7,627 bases of DNA from Lachnospiraceae bacterium (GCA_017964745.1 JAGCRJ010000214.1:1-7627); one strand, 5' to 3'; positions 1 through 6,508 are shown, numbered from the stretch's first letter. The notes: a model not told the origin generated them from the sequence alone. Translations and numbers: made by a program.

Positions 1-14
1 AAACTCTCAATTAT
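1..14 (-). rRNA. 16S rRNA, extreme 5' end only (partial)
   Basis: Read on the minus strand, the last bases before the window edge are ATTGAGAGTTT. This matches the start of bacterial 16S rRNA, where AGAGTTT opens the universal 5' site (E. coli begins AAATTGAAGAGTTT). Only about 14 nt are inside the window. The identification depends as much on the rRNA-type promoter and boxA-like leader upstream as on these bases. The exact mature 5' end is estimated by analogy with E. coli. The rest of the gene should lie to the left of base 1. Confidence 0.72.
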
Positions 15-92
15 AGTTTGAACCTCTTCAGATAAAACTGGCATTTTCCAATCTACTGAAAATAGGTTTTGTTCGTTCTCTGAAATTTCTAT

Positions 93-111
93 ACCGGCTT
101 CGAGTGCCGGT
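93..111 (-). other. Leader hairpin, ACCGGC/GCCGGT
   Basis: A perfect 6-bp GC-rich stem (93-98 with 106-111) with a 7-nt loop. It abuts the hairpin at 112-127 with no unpaired base between, so the two helices could stack coaxially in the pre-rRNA. It is not followed by a U-tract, so it is not a terminator. Confidence 0.55.
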
Positions 112-127
112 GATGTATCTCTACATC
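112..127 (-). other. Leader hairpin with GAGA tetraloop
   Basis: On the transcribed strand this reads GATGTA-GAGA-TACATC: a perfect 6-bp stem closed by a GNRA-class tetraloop. GNRA loops stabilise RNA and often make tertiary or protein contacts. It directly adjoins the GC-rich hairpin at 93-111. Confidence 0.55.
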
Positions 128-164
128 TTTTAATAGGAATTTTCAGGGATGCATTAGTATTGAA

Positions 165-176
165 TTATCAAGGAAC
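165..176 (-). promoter_or_regulatory. boxA-like antitermination site in rRNA leader
   Basis: The minus strand reads GTTCCTTGATAA, close to the rRNA boxA pattern (GYTCTTTRAAAA in Firmicutes, TGCTCTTTAACA in E. coli). boxA in rRNA leaders is bound by NusB-S10 and protects the untranslated transcript from Rho. It lies about 55 nt after the predicted start site and 150 nt before 16S, a suitable place. The assignment is by motif only. Confidence 0.55.
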
Positions 177-180
177 TAAT

Positions 181-205
181 GAGTTAATCGCGTAGCGATT
201 TACTC
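181..205 (-). other. Leader hairpin next to the rRNA start site
   Basis: Inverted repeat: GAGT, one mismatch, AATCGC, a 3-nt loop, GCGATT, one mismatch, ACTC. That gives 10 pairs around a single internal A·A mismatch on the transcribed strand. It begins about 25 nt after the predicted start of transcription and ends just before the boxA-like site. No U-run follows, so it is unlikely to terminate. Confidence 0.5.
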
Positions 206-235
206 CAATGCCTCGCTCAAAGCGACAGCTTATAT

Positions 236-290
236 AAAATATCACAGCGATATTTTAAAGTCAACAGCTTTTTCAAAAATTTTTTCAAAA
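236..290 (-). promoter_or_regulatory. rRNA operon promoter with UP-like element
   Basis: On the minus strand, TTGACT (259-264, -35) is followed after exactly 17 bp by TATTTT (236-241, -10). Transcription would begin near 229-230, about 6-7 nt past the -10 box. Upstream of the -35 (266-290) is an A/T run of A-tracts and T-tracts typical of the UP element that contacts the RNA polymerase alpha subunit at strong rRNA promoters. The bases just downstream (AAGCTGTCGC) resemble rRNA promoter regions of Lachnospiraceae as I remember them. The next feature downstream is 16S rRNA. Confidence 0.75.
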
Positions 291-293
291 CAT

Positions 294-330
294 AAAGGAC
301 CGCGAAACACTCGGCATTTCGCGGTCCTTT
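294..330 (-). terminator. Intrinsic terminator after metF
   Basis: A perfect 14-bp inverted repeat (294-307 with 317-330), core AGGACCGCGAAA, with a 9-nt loop. It begins 13 bp past the metF stop. On the metF strand the 3' arm ends CCUUU and runs into AUGUUUUG, so the U-tract is interrupted but present. The same palindrome read on the plus strand ends CCTTTT, so it could also stop transcription from the left. It separates metF from the rRNA promoter only 3 bp further on. Confidence 0.8.
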
Positions 331-342
331 TCCGGCTTATCC

Positions 343-1203
343 TCAGACTATGTTCCGGATGCCCTCGCATATCCTTCGGGCCACGGCCGGATTATTCATG
401 GTGTAGAGATGGATTCCTTCTATGTCCCTTACGAGCAGATCTATTATCTGGCTCAGTGCATAGGACATTCCCGCATCAAACAATGCCTGCTTATTATCCT
501 CGTACCTGTCTATTATCTTTCTGAACTTCACGGGGAATGACGCACCGCAAAGGCTTACCATTCTTTTTATCTGTGAAGCGTTTATGACAGGCATGATACC
601 CGGAACCACGGGAACATTCAGTCCGGCTATCTTACAGTTTTCATTGAACTTGAAATAGAGCTCATTATCAAAGAACAGCTGCGACAGAAGGATCTCCGCC
701 CCGGCATCAACCTTGGTCTTGAGATGCCTCATCTCATCTACCATGCCGTTTGATTCCGGATGGCATTCGGGATAGCATGCACCCAGATAACAGAAATCAT
801 GATCCTTCTTCATATATGAAATAAGATCCGACGAATACCTGAAATCTTCCTTGGGTGTAATATCCGGAACTCGGTCACCGCGAAGAGCCAGAACATTTTC
901 TATCCCTTCGCTCTCGAGCACCTTTGCAAACTCATCTATCTGCGCTTTGTCGTAATTAAGGCAGGTCAGATGAACCACGGGTTCAACACCGTAATCATTC
1001 TTGATCTTCTTTGCGATCTCTACGGTCCTGCTGTTGTTGAGACTTCCTCCCGCACCGAATGTCACGCTGATAAAATCAGGCTTAAGCTCACACAGTACGG
1101 AAAGAGTCTCATCAATATTCTTAAGATCCGAATCCTTCTTCGGAGGAAAGATCTCAAACGATAATGTTTTCTTTTTTTCCTTATATATATCCGATATCTT
1201 CAT
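343..1203 (-). CDS. metF: 5,10-methylenetetrahydrofolate reductase MetF
   Basis: A cytosolic flavoprotein that reduces 5,10-methylene-THF to 5-methyl-THF, the methyl donor for methionine synthesis. The 286-residue product has the single TIM-barrel length of bacterial MetF. Visible family blocks are LSFEIFPPK (14-22, with catalytic-type Glu17), ISVTFGAGGS (45-54), HLTCLNYD (78-85), NVLALRGD (103-110, with the FAD-contacting Asp110), LGACYPECHPE (140-150), then AGAEILLSQLFFD and VPVVPGIMPV. The start ATG at 1203 is chosen because MKISDIY aligns with family N-termini. A longer frame from GTG at 1230 adds nine unlikely residues and lies in a hairpin loop. No strong Shine-Dalgarno is seen at the ATG (only GTGAG). 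It lies 66 bp after metE on the same strand and is probably co-transcribed with it. The methyl acceptor reaction is supplied by the neighbour. Confidence 0.95.
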   Translation of the reverse strand: MKISDIYKEKKKTLSFEIFPPKKDSDLKNIDETLSVLCELKPDFISVTFGAGGSLNNSRTVEIAKKIKNDYGVEPVVHLTCLNYDKAQIDEFAKVLESEGIENVLALRGDRVPDITPKEDFRYSSDLISYMKKDHDFCYLGACYPECHPESNGMVDEMRHLKTKVDAGAEILLSQLFFDNELYFKFNENCKIAGLNVPVVPGIMPVINASQIKRMVSLCGASFPVKFRKIIDRYEDNKQALFDAGMSYALSQIIDLLVRDIEGIHLYTMNNPAVARRICEGIRNIV

Positions 1204-1213
1204 GCCGCTCACA

Positions 1214-1241
1214 AGCTTTATGACAATCACGTCACAAAGCT
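1214..1241 (-). other. Hairpin in the metE-metF gap
   Basis: An 11-bp inverted repeat (1214-1224 with 1231-1241) with a 6-nt loop. On the mRNA strand all 11 positions pair, one as G·U. No U-tract follows, so it is not a standard terminator. It ends 10 nt before the metF ATG and occupies the place where a ribosome binding site would normally extend. It could affect metF translation, RNA processing or transcript stability; which one cannot be told from sequence. Confidence 0.6.
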
Positions 1242-1269
1242 ATTCATTTTATTATAGAAGAAACTCTTT

Positions 1270-3555
1270 TTACGCTTCGTCCGCTCTTAACTTCTTTGCC
1301 GCTTCAACGAGATTGATAAGGCTCGCTTTTGTTTCCTTATCTCCTCTGGTCTTGAGTCCGCAGTCGGGATTTACCCAGAGCTTGGAATCATCCAGTTTCT
1401 TCCTCATTATCACAAGTGCGGAATAGATCTCATCTACCGAAGGAACTCTGGGACTGTGAATATCATAAACTCCGGGGCCTACTTCGGTCTTGAAATTGTT
1501 CTCCTTAAGCGCATCAAGTATCTGATAATCGGAACGCGATGCTTCGAATGTGATGACATCGGCATCCATTGCATCGATCGCAGGAATGATGTCCGTGAAC
1601 TCGCTGTAACACATATGTGTATGGATCTGGGTCTCAGGCTTCACTCCGCTTGCAACAAGTCTGAATGCGGGAATAGCCCAGTCAAGATAATCCCTGTTCC
1701 AATCACTCTTTCTTAAAGGAAGTTTTTCCCTGAGTGCGGCTTCGTCAATCTGAATGATGCCGATTCCGTTCTTTTCAAGATCAAGAACCTCATCCCTTAT
1801 AGCAAGTGCGATCTGAAGAGTACTTTCTTTAAGAGATATATCTTCTCTGGGGAATGACCAGTTGAGGATCGTAACGGGGCCGGTGAGCATTCCCTTCACA
1901 GGTTTGTCGGTGCAGCTCTTTGCAAATACTGACCACTCTACGGTGATGGGATTCTTGCGTGATACATCTCCCCAGATGATGGGAGGCTTGACGCATCTTG
2001 TTCCGTATGACTGTACCCATGCCTTTTCGGTAAATACATAGCCCTCGAGATTTTCTCCGAAGTACTCGACCATATCATTTCTTTCGTATTCACCGTGAAC
2101 GAGGACATCAAGTCCGATCTCTTCCTGAAGCTTGATGCAATCGGCGATCTTGCTCTTTACAAAGCTCTTGTATTCATCCTCGGAAATGTTGCCTTTTCTG
2201 AAATCTTTTCTGTACTCCTTTACATCAGCGGTCTGAGGGAACGATCCGATGGTAGTTGTGGGGAATACAGGAAGTCCGAGAAGCTCTTTCTGGATCTTCT
2301 CTCTTTCATCAAACGCGGGAAGTCTTGTGTAATCGGAATCCTTGATCGAAGCAACCCTGTTTCTGACAGCTTCGTCATAACTTCCCTTTCTCTCACCGAA
2401 AAGCCTTCTGTTCATGCGGTAGCATTCAGCAGACTGAATATTGTATTCGCCCTCTATTCCGGTAAGCTCCGCAAGGTCGGTGAGCTCGGTGAGCTTTTCC
2501 TCGGCGTAAGCGAAATGATAAAGGGTATCCTTATCTATCTTCGTCTCACTCTTCGTTGTATAGGGAACATGGAGCAGGGAACAGGAAGTTGAAATAACGA
2601 TATTCTTTACGCCGGCTCTTTCAAGCGAATTGATCTTGGCTAGTGTCTTGGCATAATCGTTTCTCCAGATATTCTTGCCGTTTACAAGTCCGGCAAAGAG
2701 GATCTTGTTGTCGGGGAAGCCGTTTCTTTCGATAAGTCCGTAGGTCATTTTTCCTTCCACGAAGTCAAGACCGATACCGTCGAAATCAAGAGCAACAAGA
2801 TCGTTGTAGATATCCCTTACATCACCGAAATATGTCTGGACAAGAACCTTGATGGTATTCCTGGCTCCGAGTATCTTCTCATACAATGACTTGAACAGTT
2901 TGATATCCTCCGCGGTAAGATCCTTAACAAGATACGGCTCATCAAACTGGATCCACTCGGCACCCTTGTTTTCAAATTCCGCAACAAGTGTTGAATACTC
3001 GCTTGCGAGATCATCCGCAAAATCCTCAGCAGTCTTATTTCCCGTGAACCTGGCGAGCTTAAGGAATGTAAAAGGACCTGCGATAACGGGCTTGGTCTTT
3101 ATTCCTATGGAAAGAGCTTCATCATACTCATCGAAGATCTTCGTATTGTTAAGAGAGACGAACGAATTGTCTTCGATCTCGGGAACGATGTAATGATAGT
3201 TGGTGTTGAACCACTTCTTCATTGCAAGTGCCTTGACGTTTCCCTTTTCTCCCTGATAGCCTCTTGCCATTGCAAAATATGTATCGGTGGGATTGAGTCC
3301 GAGCTCCCTGTATCTCCCGGGAATGACATTAAAAAGAACCGCAGTATCGAGCAGTCCGTCATAGAATGAGAAATCGTTGGAAGAGATAAAATCTATGCCT
3401 GCATTTTTCTGTACGGTGAGGCCGTATTCTCTCTGGGCCTTACCCTCCGCAAAAAGTGCACCGAGAGATGACTCTCCCTTGAAATATTTCTCTGCCGCAA
3501 ATTTAAGTTCTCTGTTCTTTCCGATCCTGGGAAATCCGATAACCGCCGTCTTCAT
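1270..3555 (-). CDS. metE: Cobalamin-independent methionine synthase MetE
   Basis: Transfers the methyl group of 5-methyl-THF (polyglutamate) to homocysteine, giving methionine without vitamin B12. At 761 residues it matches the family (E. coli 753). The N-terminal barrel starts with the typical TAVIGFPRIGKNRELKF. The catalytic C-terminal barrel begins near 430 with FPTTTIGSFPQT (431-442). The four zinc ligands are present with exact E. coli spacing: His647, Cys649 (HTHMC), Glu671 (FEASRSD) and Cys732 (NPDCGLKTRG). The ATG at 3555 follows a good AAGGAAG Shine-Dalgarno (about 3561-3567). An in-frame start 29 codons upstream lacks family similarity and is rejected. It is first gene of a metE-metF pair, divergent from a LysR regulator. 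The leader is too short for a SAM riboswitch or T-box, so control is probably by the regulator. Confidence 0.97.
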   Translation of the reverse strand: MKTAVIGFPRIGKNRELKFAAEKYFKGESSLGALFAEGKAQREYGLTVQKNAGIDFISSNDFSFYDGLLDTAVLFNVIPGRYRELGLNPTDTYFAMARGYQGEKGNVKALAMKKWFNTNYHYIVPEIEDNSFVSLNNTKIFDEYDEALSIGIKTKPVIAGPFTFLKLARFTGNKTAEDFADDLASEYSTLVAEFENKGAEWIQFDEPYLVKDLTAEDIKLFKSLYEKILGARNTIKVLVQTYFGDVRDIYNDLVALDFDGIGLDFVEGKMTYGLIERNGFPDNKILFAGLVNGKNIWRNDYAKTLAKINSLERAGVKNIVISTSCSLLHVPYTTKSETKIDKDTLYHFAYAEEKLTELTDLAELTGIEGEYNIQSAECYRMNRRLFGERKGSYDEAVRNRVASIKDSDYTRLPAFDEREKIQKELLGLPVFPTTTIGSFPQTADVKEYRKDFRKGNISEDEYKSFVKSKIADCIKLQEEIGLDVLVHGEYERNDMVEYFGENLEGYVFTEKAWVQSYGTRCVKPPIIWGDVSRKNPITVEWSVFAKSCTDKPVKGMLTGPVTILNWSFPREDISLKESTLQIALAIRDEVLDLEKNGIGIIQIDEAALREKLPLRKSDWNRDYLDWAIPAFRLVASGVKPETQIHTHMCYSEFTDIIPAIDAMDADVITFEASRSDYQILDALKENNFKTEVGPGVYDIHSPRVPSVDEIYSALVIMRKKLDDSKLWVNPDCGLKTRGDKETKASLINLVEAAKKLRADEA

Positions 3556-3659
3556 TTTTTCTTCCTTTCCGTGTGCGATAAATAGTTGTAAGAACCTTGT
3601 GAAAAAGAGTATAGCGATGCAGCTTTTACGGGTAAAATACAAATAATCTGTACTTATCC

Positions 3660-3674
3660 ATAGATTTTATCTAT
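3660..3674. promoter_or_regulatory. LysR-type operator dyad ATAGAT-TTT-ATCTAT
   Basis: A perfect 6-3-6 palindrome containing a T-N11-A core (TAGATTTTATCTA), the hallmark of LysR-family binding sites. It lies between the divergent metE and LysR genes. The ATAG/CTAT arms recall MetR/MtaR boxes described for methionine genes in streptococci. The surrounding DNA is very A/T-rich, which raises the chance rate of such dyads. Confidence 0.55.
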
Positions 3675-3687
3675 AATAGATATATAG
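3671..3687. promoter_or_regulatory. Second LysR-type half-dyad CTATA-N7-TATAG
   Basis: An imperfectly symmetric element with 5-bp arms, also fitting T-N11-A (TATAATAGATATA, 3672-3684). It overlaps the end of the first dyad, with centres about 12 bp apart. LysR regulators usually bind as tetramers to a recognition site plus a neighbouring activation site, so a pair of adjacent sites fits. A/T richness makes this call weak on its own. Confidence 0.35.
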
Positions 3688-3717
3688 TTATCAATAATAC
3701 CTATTACACATTATAAG
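3688..3717 (+). promoter_or_regulatory. Candidate promoter of the LysR gene
   Basis: TTATCA (3688-3693) and TATAAG (3712-3717) with an 18-bp spacer, so transcription would begin near 3724. The -35 overlaps the candidate -35 of metE on the other strand, giving back-to-back promoters. A short palindrome TATAG-C-CTATA (3718-3728) covers the expected start site and could serve autorepression. Confidence 0.4.
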
Positions 3718-3746
3718 TATAGCCTATAGGAAAGAAGAATAATACC

Positions 3747-4646
3747 ATGACTTTAAAACAGCTCAGATATATCGTGACAGTGGCCGAAACAGGCAATATC
3801 ACAGAGGCTGCGGGCAAACTGTTCATCGCCCAGCCCAGCCTCACTTCATCAATTCAGGAGCTCGAAAAGGAATTCGGGATCAGGATCTTTGAAAGAGGAA
3901 AAAAAGGAATAAGTCTTACCAAGGAAGGTGAAGAATTCCTCGGATATGCAAGACAGGTCCTCGACCAGACCAATCTTATAGAAGAAAGATACACCGGCAC
4001 CTCGGCCGGAAAAAACAAATTCAGCGTTTCATCGCAGCACTATTCCTTTGCCGTTGAAGCCTTCGTTGAGATGCTTAAGACCTACGGCGGGGACAAATAT
4101 GAATTCCATATGAGGGAAACGCAGACCTATGAGATCATCGAAGACGTTGCGCACATGAAGAGTGAGGTCGGCATCCTGTATCTCAACAGCTTCAACGAGA
4201 CCGTCATCCGCAAAACGCTCCGTGACAACAATCTCGTCTTCGAACCGCTCTTTACTGCAAAGCCCCATGTATTCATAGGAAAATCCTCGCCTCTGGCGAA
4301 AAAGAAAAAGCTTACCACCGAAGACTTAAAGCCATACCCCCGTCTTTCATACGAACAGGGAAGCCATAATTCGTTTTACTTTTCCGAAGAGATACTCAGC
4401 ACCCTCGATTGCGATAAAGAGATCGTCGTGTGTGACAGAGCATCCCTCTTCAATATGCTCGTGGGTCTTAATGGTTACACCATCTGCAGCGGTGTGATCA
4501 GCGAAGAATTAAACGGGCCCGGCATAATCGCCAGGCCCCTTGATGTTGATGATTATATGGAAATAGGTTATATCCTTCCTGCTTCGACAAAGCCCTCCGC
4601 TTTTACTTCAGCGTACATTGATATTCTGAAAAAGCTATGCAAATGA
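3747..4646 (+). CDS. LysR-family transcriptional regulator, likely of metEF
   Basis: A 299-residue DNA-binding regulator of normal LysR length. Residues 1-62 form the winged helix-turn-helix: FIAQPSLTSSIQELEKEFG (26-44) covers the recognition helix, followed by the wing with IRIFERGKKGISLTKEGEEF. A linker helix leads to a periplasmic-binding-protein-like effector domain (about 90-295) with no signal peptide, so it acts in the cytoplasm. The ATG at 3747 follows TAGGAAAGAAG. Position gives the best functional clue: it is divergent from metE with LysR-type dyads in the shared 191-bp gap. In other bacteria MetR, MtaR and CmbR regulators control metE/metF using homocysteine or O-acetylserine as co-effector; the ligand here is unknown. 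The name metR is withheld because the effector domain cannot be assigned to a subfamily by eye. Confidence 0.9.
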   Translation: MTLKQLRYIVTVAETGNITEAAGKLFIAQPSLTSSIQELEKEFGIRIFERGKKGISLTKEGEEFLGYARQVLDQTNLIEERYTGTSAGKNKFSVSSQHYSFAVEAFVEMLKTYGGDKYEFHMRETQTYEIIEDVAHMKSEVGILYLNSFNETVIRKTLRDNNLVFEPLFTAKPHVFIGKSSPLAKKKKLTTEDLKPYPRLSYEQGSHNSFYFSEEILSTLDCDKEIVVCDRASLFNMLVGLNGYTICSGVISEELNGPGIIARPLDVDDYMEIGYILPASTKPSAFTSAYIDILKKLCK

Positions 4647-4647
4647 C

Positions 4648-5568
4648 TTACTTTCTTCTGTAGGTTTTGGAATATGAGAAGATCATTACAACAATGCTGA
4701 CCAATGTAAATGCACCGATATAAATGATGCTTCCTTTCATTCCGATGTTGTTTTCGAACATCCTTGCATTGAATGAAAAAGCATTTCTGATCGACTCAAG
4801 GAACATTCCGCCGTCTACACCCGCTATGGAAGAATCAAAGCTGTTCATCACACCGCTCATAAGGATATTCCTTATCGCCACAGTCACGTGAGTTGCGGGG
4901 AAGATATTGCAGACAGTCTGCACGGTCTCGGAAAACTGTGAAATAGGAATATATGCACCGATCACAAATCCGGCCGCTGCGGAAAGCATTCCGAAGAAAG
5001 CACTAGATGACTGGGAGGTCTTAAACAGAGGCATCATGGTCATGAAAAAACCGGTAGCGGATACGGATCCCAGAATGACCATTCCGTAAGCTTTAAGAAT
5101 ATCGGATGCTCCGAGAAGAAGTCCTCCGTTCATATTAAGGATCACAAGTCCTGCGGTAAGAAGAATACCTGTCATGATGCACGCGGAGATCGCAGCCGAT
5201 GTGAAATAGGAAAGAATGATCTGCCATCTCTTTATGGGAGTTGCGCTTATATCATAGTCGATCTTATTCTCCCTGTCCTTGACGATCGTCGTGAGGCAGG
5301 AGTAAGGAACGGTAATGAGTGCGGTGCCCATCATTCCGATCAGAAGTGTGACATTTATGAATGCATCAACATCTTCGCTCTTTATGAGCATTGCAAGTCC
5401 CTGAGCTTCTTCAAGTGCGGAATCGAACGCATCCTGATATGTTCCCTTCAAAAAGAGCAGGTAAAGAACAAGAACTATAAGTGAAGTAAGAAGTGAAAAA
5501 ATGATCGCCCCTTTATCCTTAAAATAGATCAGAAGATTTCTTTTTGTTAATCCCATAAACTTTCTCAT
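4648..5568 (-). CDS. ABC-2 type transporter permease
   Basis: The membrane subunit of an ATP-driven exporter; the cargo is unknown. Of 306 residues, six hydrophobic segments stand out (about 20-41, 72-95, 116-145, 160-181, 188-210 and 281-300), the ABC-2 layout. Between helices 2 and 3 lies a basic cytoplasmic loop with SATPIKRWQI (108-117), a typical coupling-helix region that contacts the ATPase. IFPATHVTVAIRNIL (222-236) is a typical stretch before the last extracellular loop. The C-terminus is basic (KTYRRK), consistent with the cytoplasm. The start at 5568 forms an ATGA overlap with the ATPase stop, implying translational coupling; a start four codons in (MGLTKRN) is possible. Its stop lies one base from the convergent LysR gene's stop, with no clear terminator. 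Confidence 0.9.
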   Translation of the reverse strand: MRKFMGLTKRNLLIYFKDKGAIIFSLLTSLIVLVLYLLFLKGTYQDAFDSALEEAQGLAMLIKSEDVDAFINVTLLIGMMGTALITVPYSCLTTIVKDRENKIDYDISATPIKRWQIILSYFTSAAISACIMTGILLTAGLVILNMNGGLLLGASDILKAYGMVILGSVSATGFFMTMMPLFKTSQSSSAFFGMLSAAAGFVIGAYIPISQFSETVQTVCNIFPATHVTVAIRNILMSGVMNSFDSSIAGVDGGMFLESIRNAFSFNARMFENNIGMKGSIIYIGAFTLVSIVVMIFSYSKTYRRK

Positions 5569-6467
5569 ACGCTTGCCATCTCCCTTCCGGTAAGGTTCAA
5601 AAATACATCGTCCATGCTTCCCTTGATAACTTCATAATCGGTTATCATATTTCGGTAGTTATAAAGAAGATCCGTTATGCTGTCCCTGAAACGGATATTG
5701 TAGTGATCCGAATCGTAAGTGTAATTCATTCCGGTCAAAACCTTTTCGTTCTCTTCATCTTCCTTCGTATACCAAACAAGTCTTGAGGAAGCATATTCGG
5801 TCTTGAGCTGTGAAGGAGTTCCCTTTGCTATGACCTTCCCTTTATCAAGGATGACCACATTATCCGCATCCGCCGTTTCTTCCATGTAATGCGTCGTAAG
5901 GAAGATCGTCATCTTCTTTTCCCTCCGCAGATAATCGATGTGGTCCCATACGATTTTGCGGGACTTTGGATCAAGACCTGTTGTCGGCTCATCGAGAAAG
6001 AGGATCTTCGGATCGTGTATGAGTGCCCTTGCTATGTCCACTCTTCTTCTCTGTCCGCCCGAGAGGTTTTCATATTTTCTGTTCCATATCTCATCGAGTT
6101 CGAATCCATCCCTGAACTCCGAAAGTCTTTCATCGGTCTGCTTTTTAGTCAATCCGTAGTAAGCGCCTCTGGTATAAAGGTTTTCTTTTACGGTGAGTTT
6201 GTTATCGAGTACCGAGTTCTGGAATACGATACCTATCGAAGCTCTTATCTCATCGTCGTTTCTGCCGAGCTCGTGATCGAAAACCCTGACTTCGCCGGAT
6301 GTCTTCTGCAGGATCGTGCTCAGGATGTTTATCGTGGTCGACTTGCCCGCGCCGTTTTCTCCGAGGAATGCGAAGAGTTCGCCTTCATCGACTTCGAACG
6401 ATATTCCATCCACCGCTCTGTGCTCTTTATAATCCTTGATAAGGTTTTTAACTGTTATAGCGTTCAT
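5565..6467 (-). CDS. ABC transporter ATP-binding protein (ABC-2 exporter, DrrA/CcmA-like)
   Basis: The ATPase that powers the adjacent permease from the cytoplasmic side. All catalytic motifs are intact in 300 residues: Walker A GENGAGKST (36-44), Q-loop Gln83, signature LSGGQ (135-139), Walker B ILFLDEP (155-161, catalytic Glu160), D-loop GLD (164-166) and H-loop His193. The signature followed by RRRVDIARAL and the C-terminal extension (about 225-300) ending in DVFLNLTG are typical of drug, antibiotic or polysaccharide exporters of the DrrA/NodI type. The ATG at 6467 has an AAAGGAAA Shine-Dalgarno (6472-6479). It is first of a two-gene operon with its own candidate promoter at 6509-6537. Substrate cannot be inferred; multidrug or peptide export are the usual roles of this type. 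Confidence 0.94.
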   Translation of the reverse strand: MNAITVKNLIKDYKEHRAVDGISFEVDEGELFAFLGENGAGKSTTINILSTILQKTSGEVRVFDHELGRNDDEIRASIGIVFQNSVLDNKLTVKENLYTRGAYYGLTKKQTDERLSEFRDGFELDEIWNRKYENLSGGQRRRVDIARALIHDPKILFLDEPTTGLDPKSRKIVWDHIDYLRREKKMTIFLTTHYMEETADADNVVILDKGKVIAKGTPSQLKTEYASSRLVWYTKEDEENEKVLTGMNYTYDSDHYNIRFRDSITDLLYNYRNMITDYEVIKGSMDDVFLNLTGREMASV

Positions 6468-6508
6468 GTTTTTTCCTTTCGTTTTGTTTTCCTGTTCCTT
6501 ACAAGCGC

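Larger units (their letters stand above)
15..229 (-). other. rRNA operon 5' leader (pre-16S)
   Basis: This stretch of about 215 nt lies between the predicted transcription start (near 229-230) and the 16S start. It has no open reading frame worth naming. In transcription order it contains a hairpin (205-181), a boxA-like site (176-165), and two adjacent hairpins (127-112 and 111-93). Such leaders carry antitermination signals and one half of the RNase III processing stem for 16S; the partner strand would lie beyond the left edge, so that stem cannot be checked here. Confidence 0.68.
3634..3694 (-). promoter_or_regulatory. metE promoter region (two candidates)
   Basis: Candidate one: TTGATA (3689-3694) and TAAAAT (3664-3669) with a long 19-bp spacer; its -10 lies inside the dyad at 3660-3674. 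Candidate two: TATTTT (3634-3639) with no good -35, as is common at activator-dependent promoters; the dyad would then sit around -40, a normal LysR activator position. The sequence does not decide between them. The untranslated leader would be about 70-100 nt. Confidence 0.4.

Noticed and set aside
1..290. tRNA gene or T-box leader in the left region
   Set aside because: No cloverleaf, TTCGA-containing T arm or CCA end is found, and no T-box core. The promoter, boxA-like site and 16S start explain the region better.
1204..1230. Longer MetF starting at GTG 1230
   Set aside because: The nine extra residues (IVIKLVSG region) do not belong to the family, there is no ribosome binding site before the GTG, and the codon lies in the loop of a strong hairpin. 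The ATG at 1203 gives a normal MetF N-terminus.
1001..1426. Open frame of 141 codons on the plus strand spanning metF/metE
   Set aside because: It crosses two convincing genes in antisense and the intergenic hairpin; composition is Ser/Phe-rich, typical of antisense shadows.
2095..2592. Open frame of 165 codons on the plus strand within metE
   Set aside because: A shadow of metE on the opposite strand, without ribosome binding site or recognisable domain.
3556..3642. Longer MetE with 29 extra residues
   Set aside because: The extension looks like a hydrophobic chance peptide, overlaps the promoter/leader region, and the ATG at 3555 has a strong Shine-Dalgarno and begins exactly at the conserved family N-terminus.
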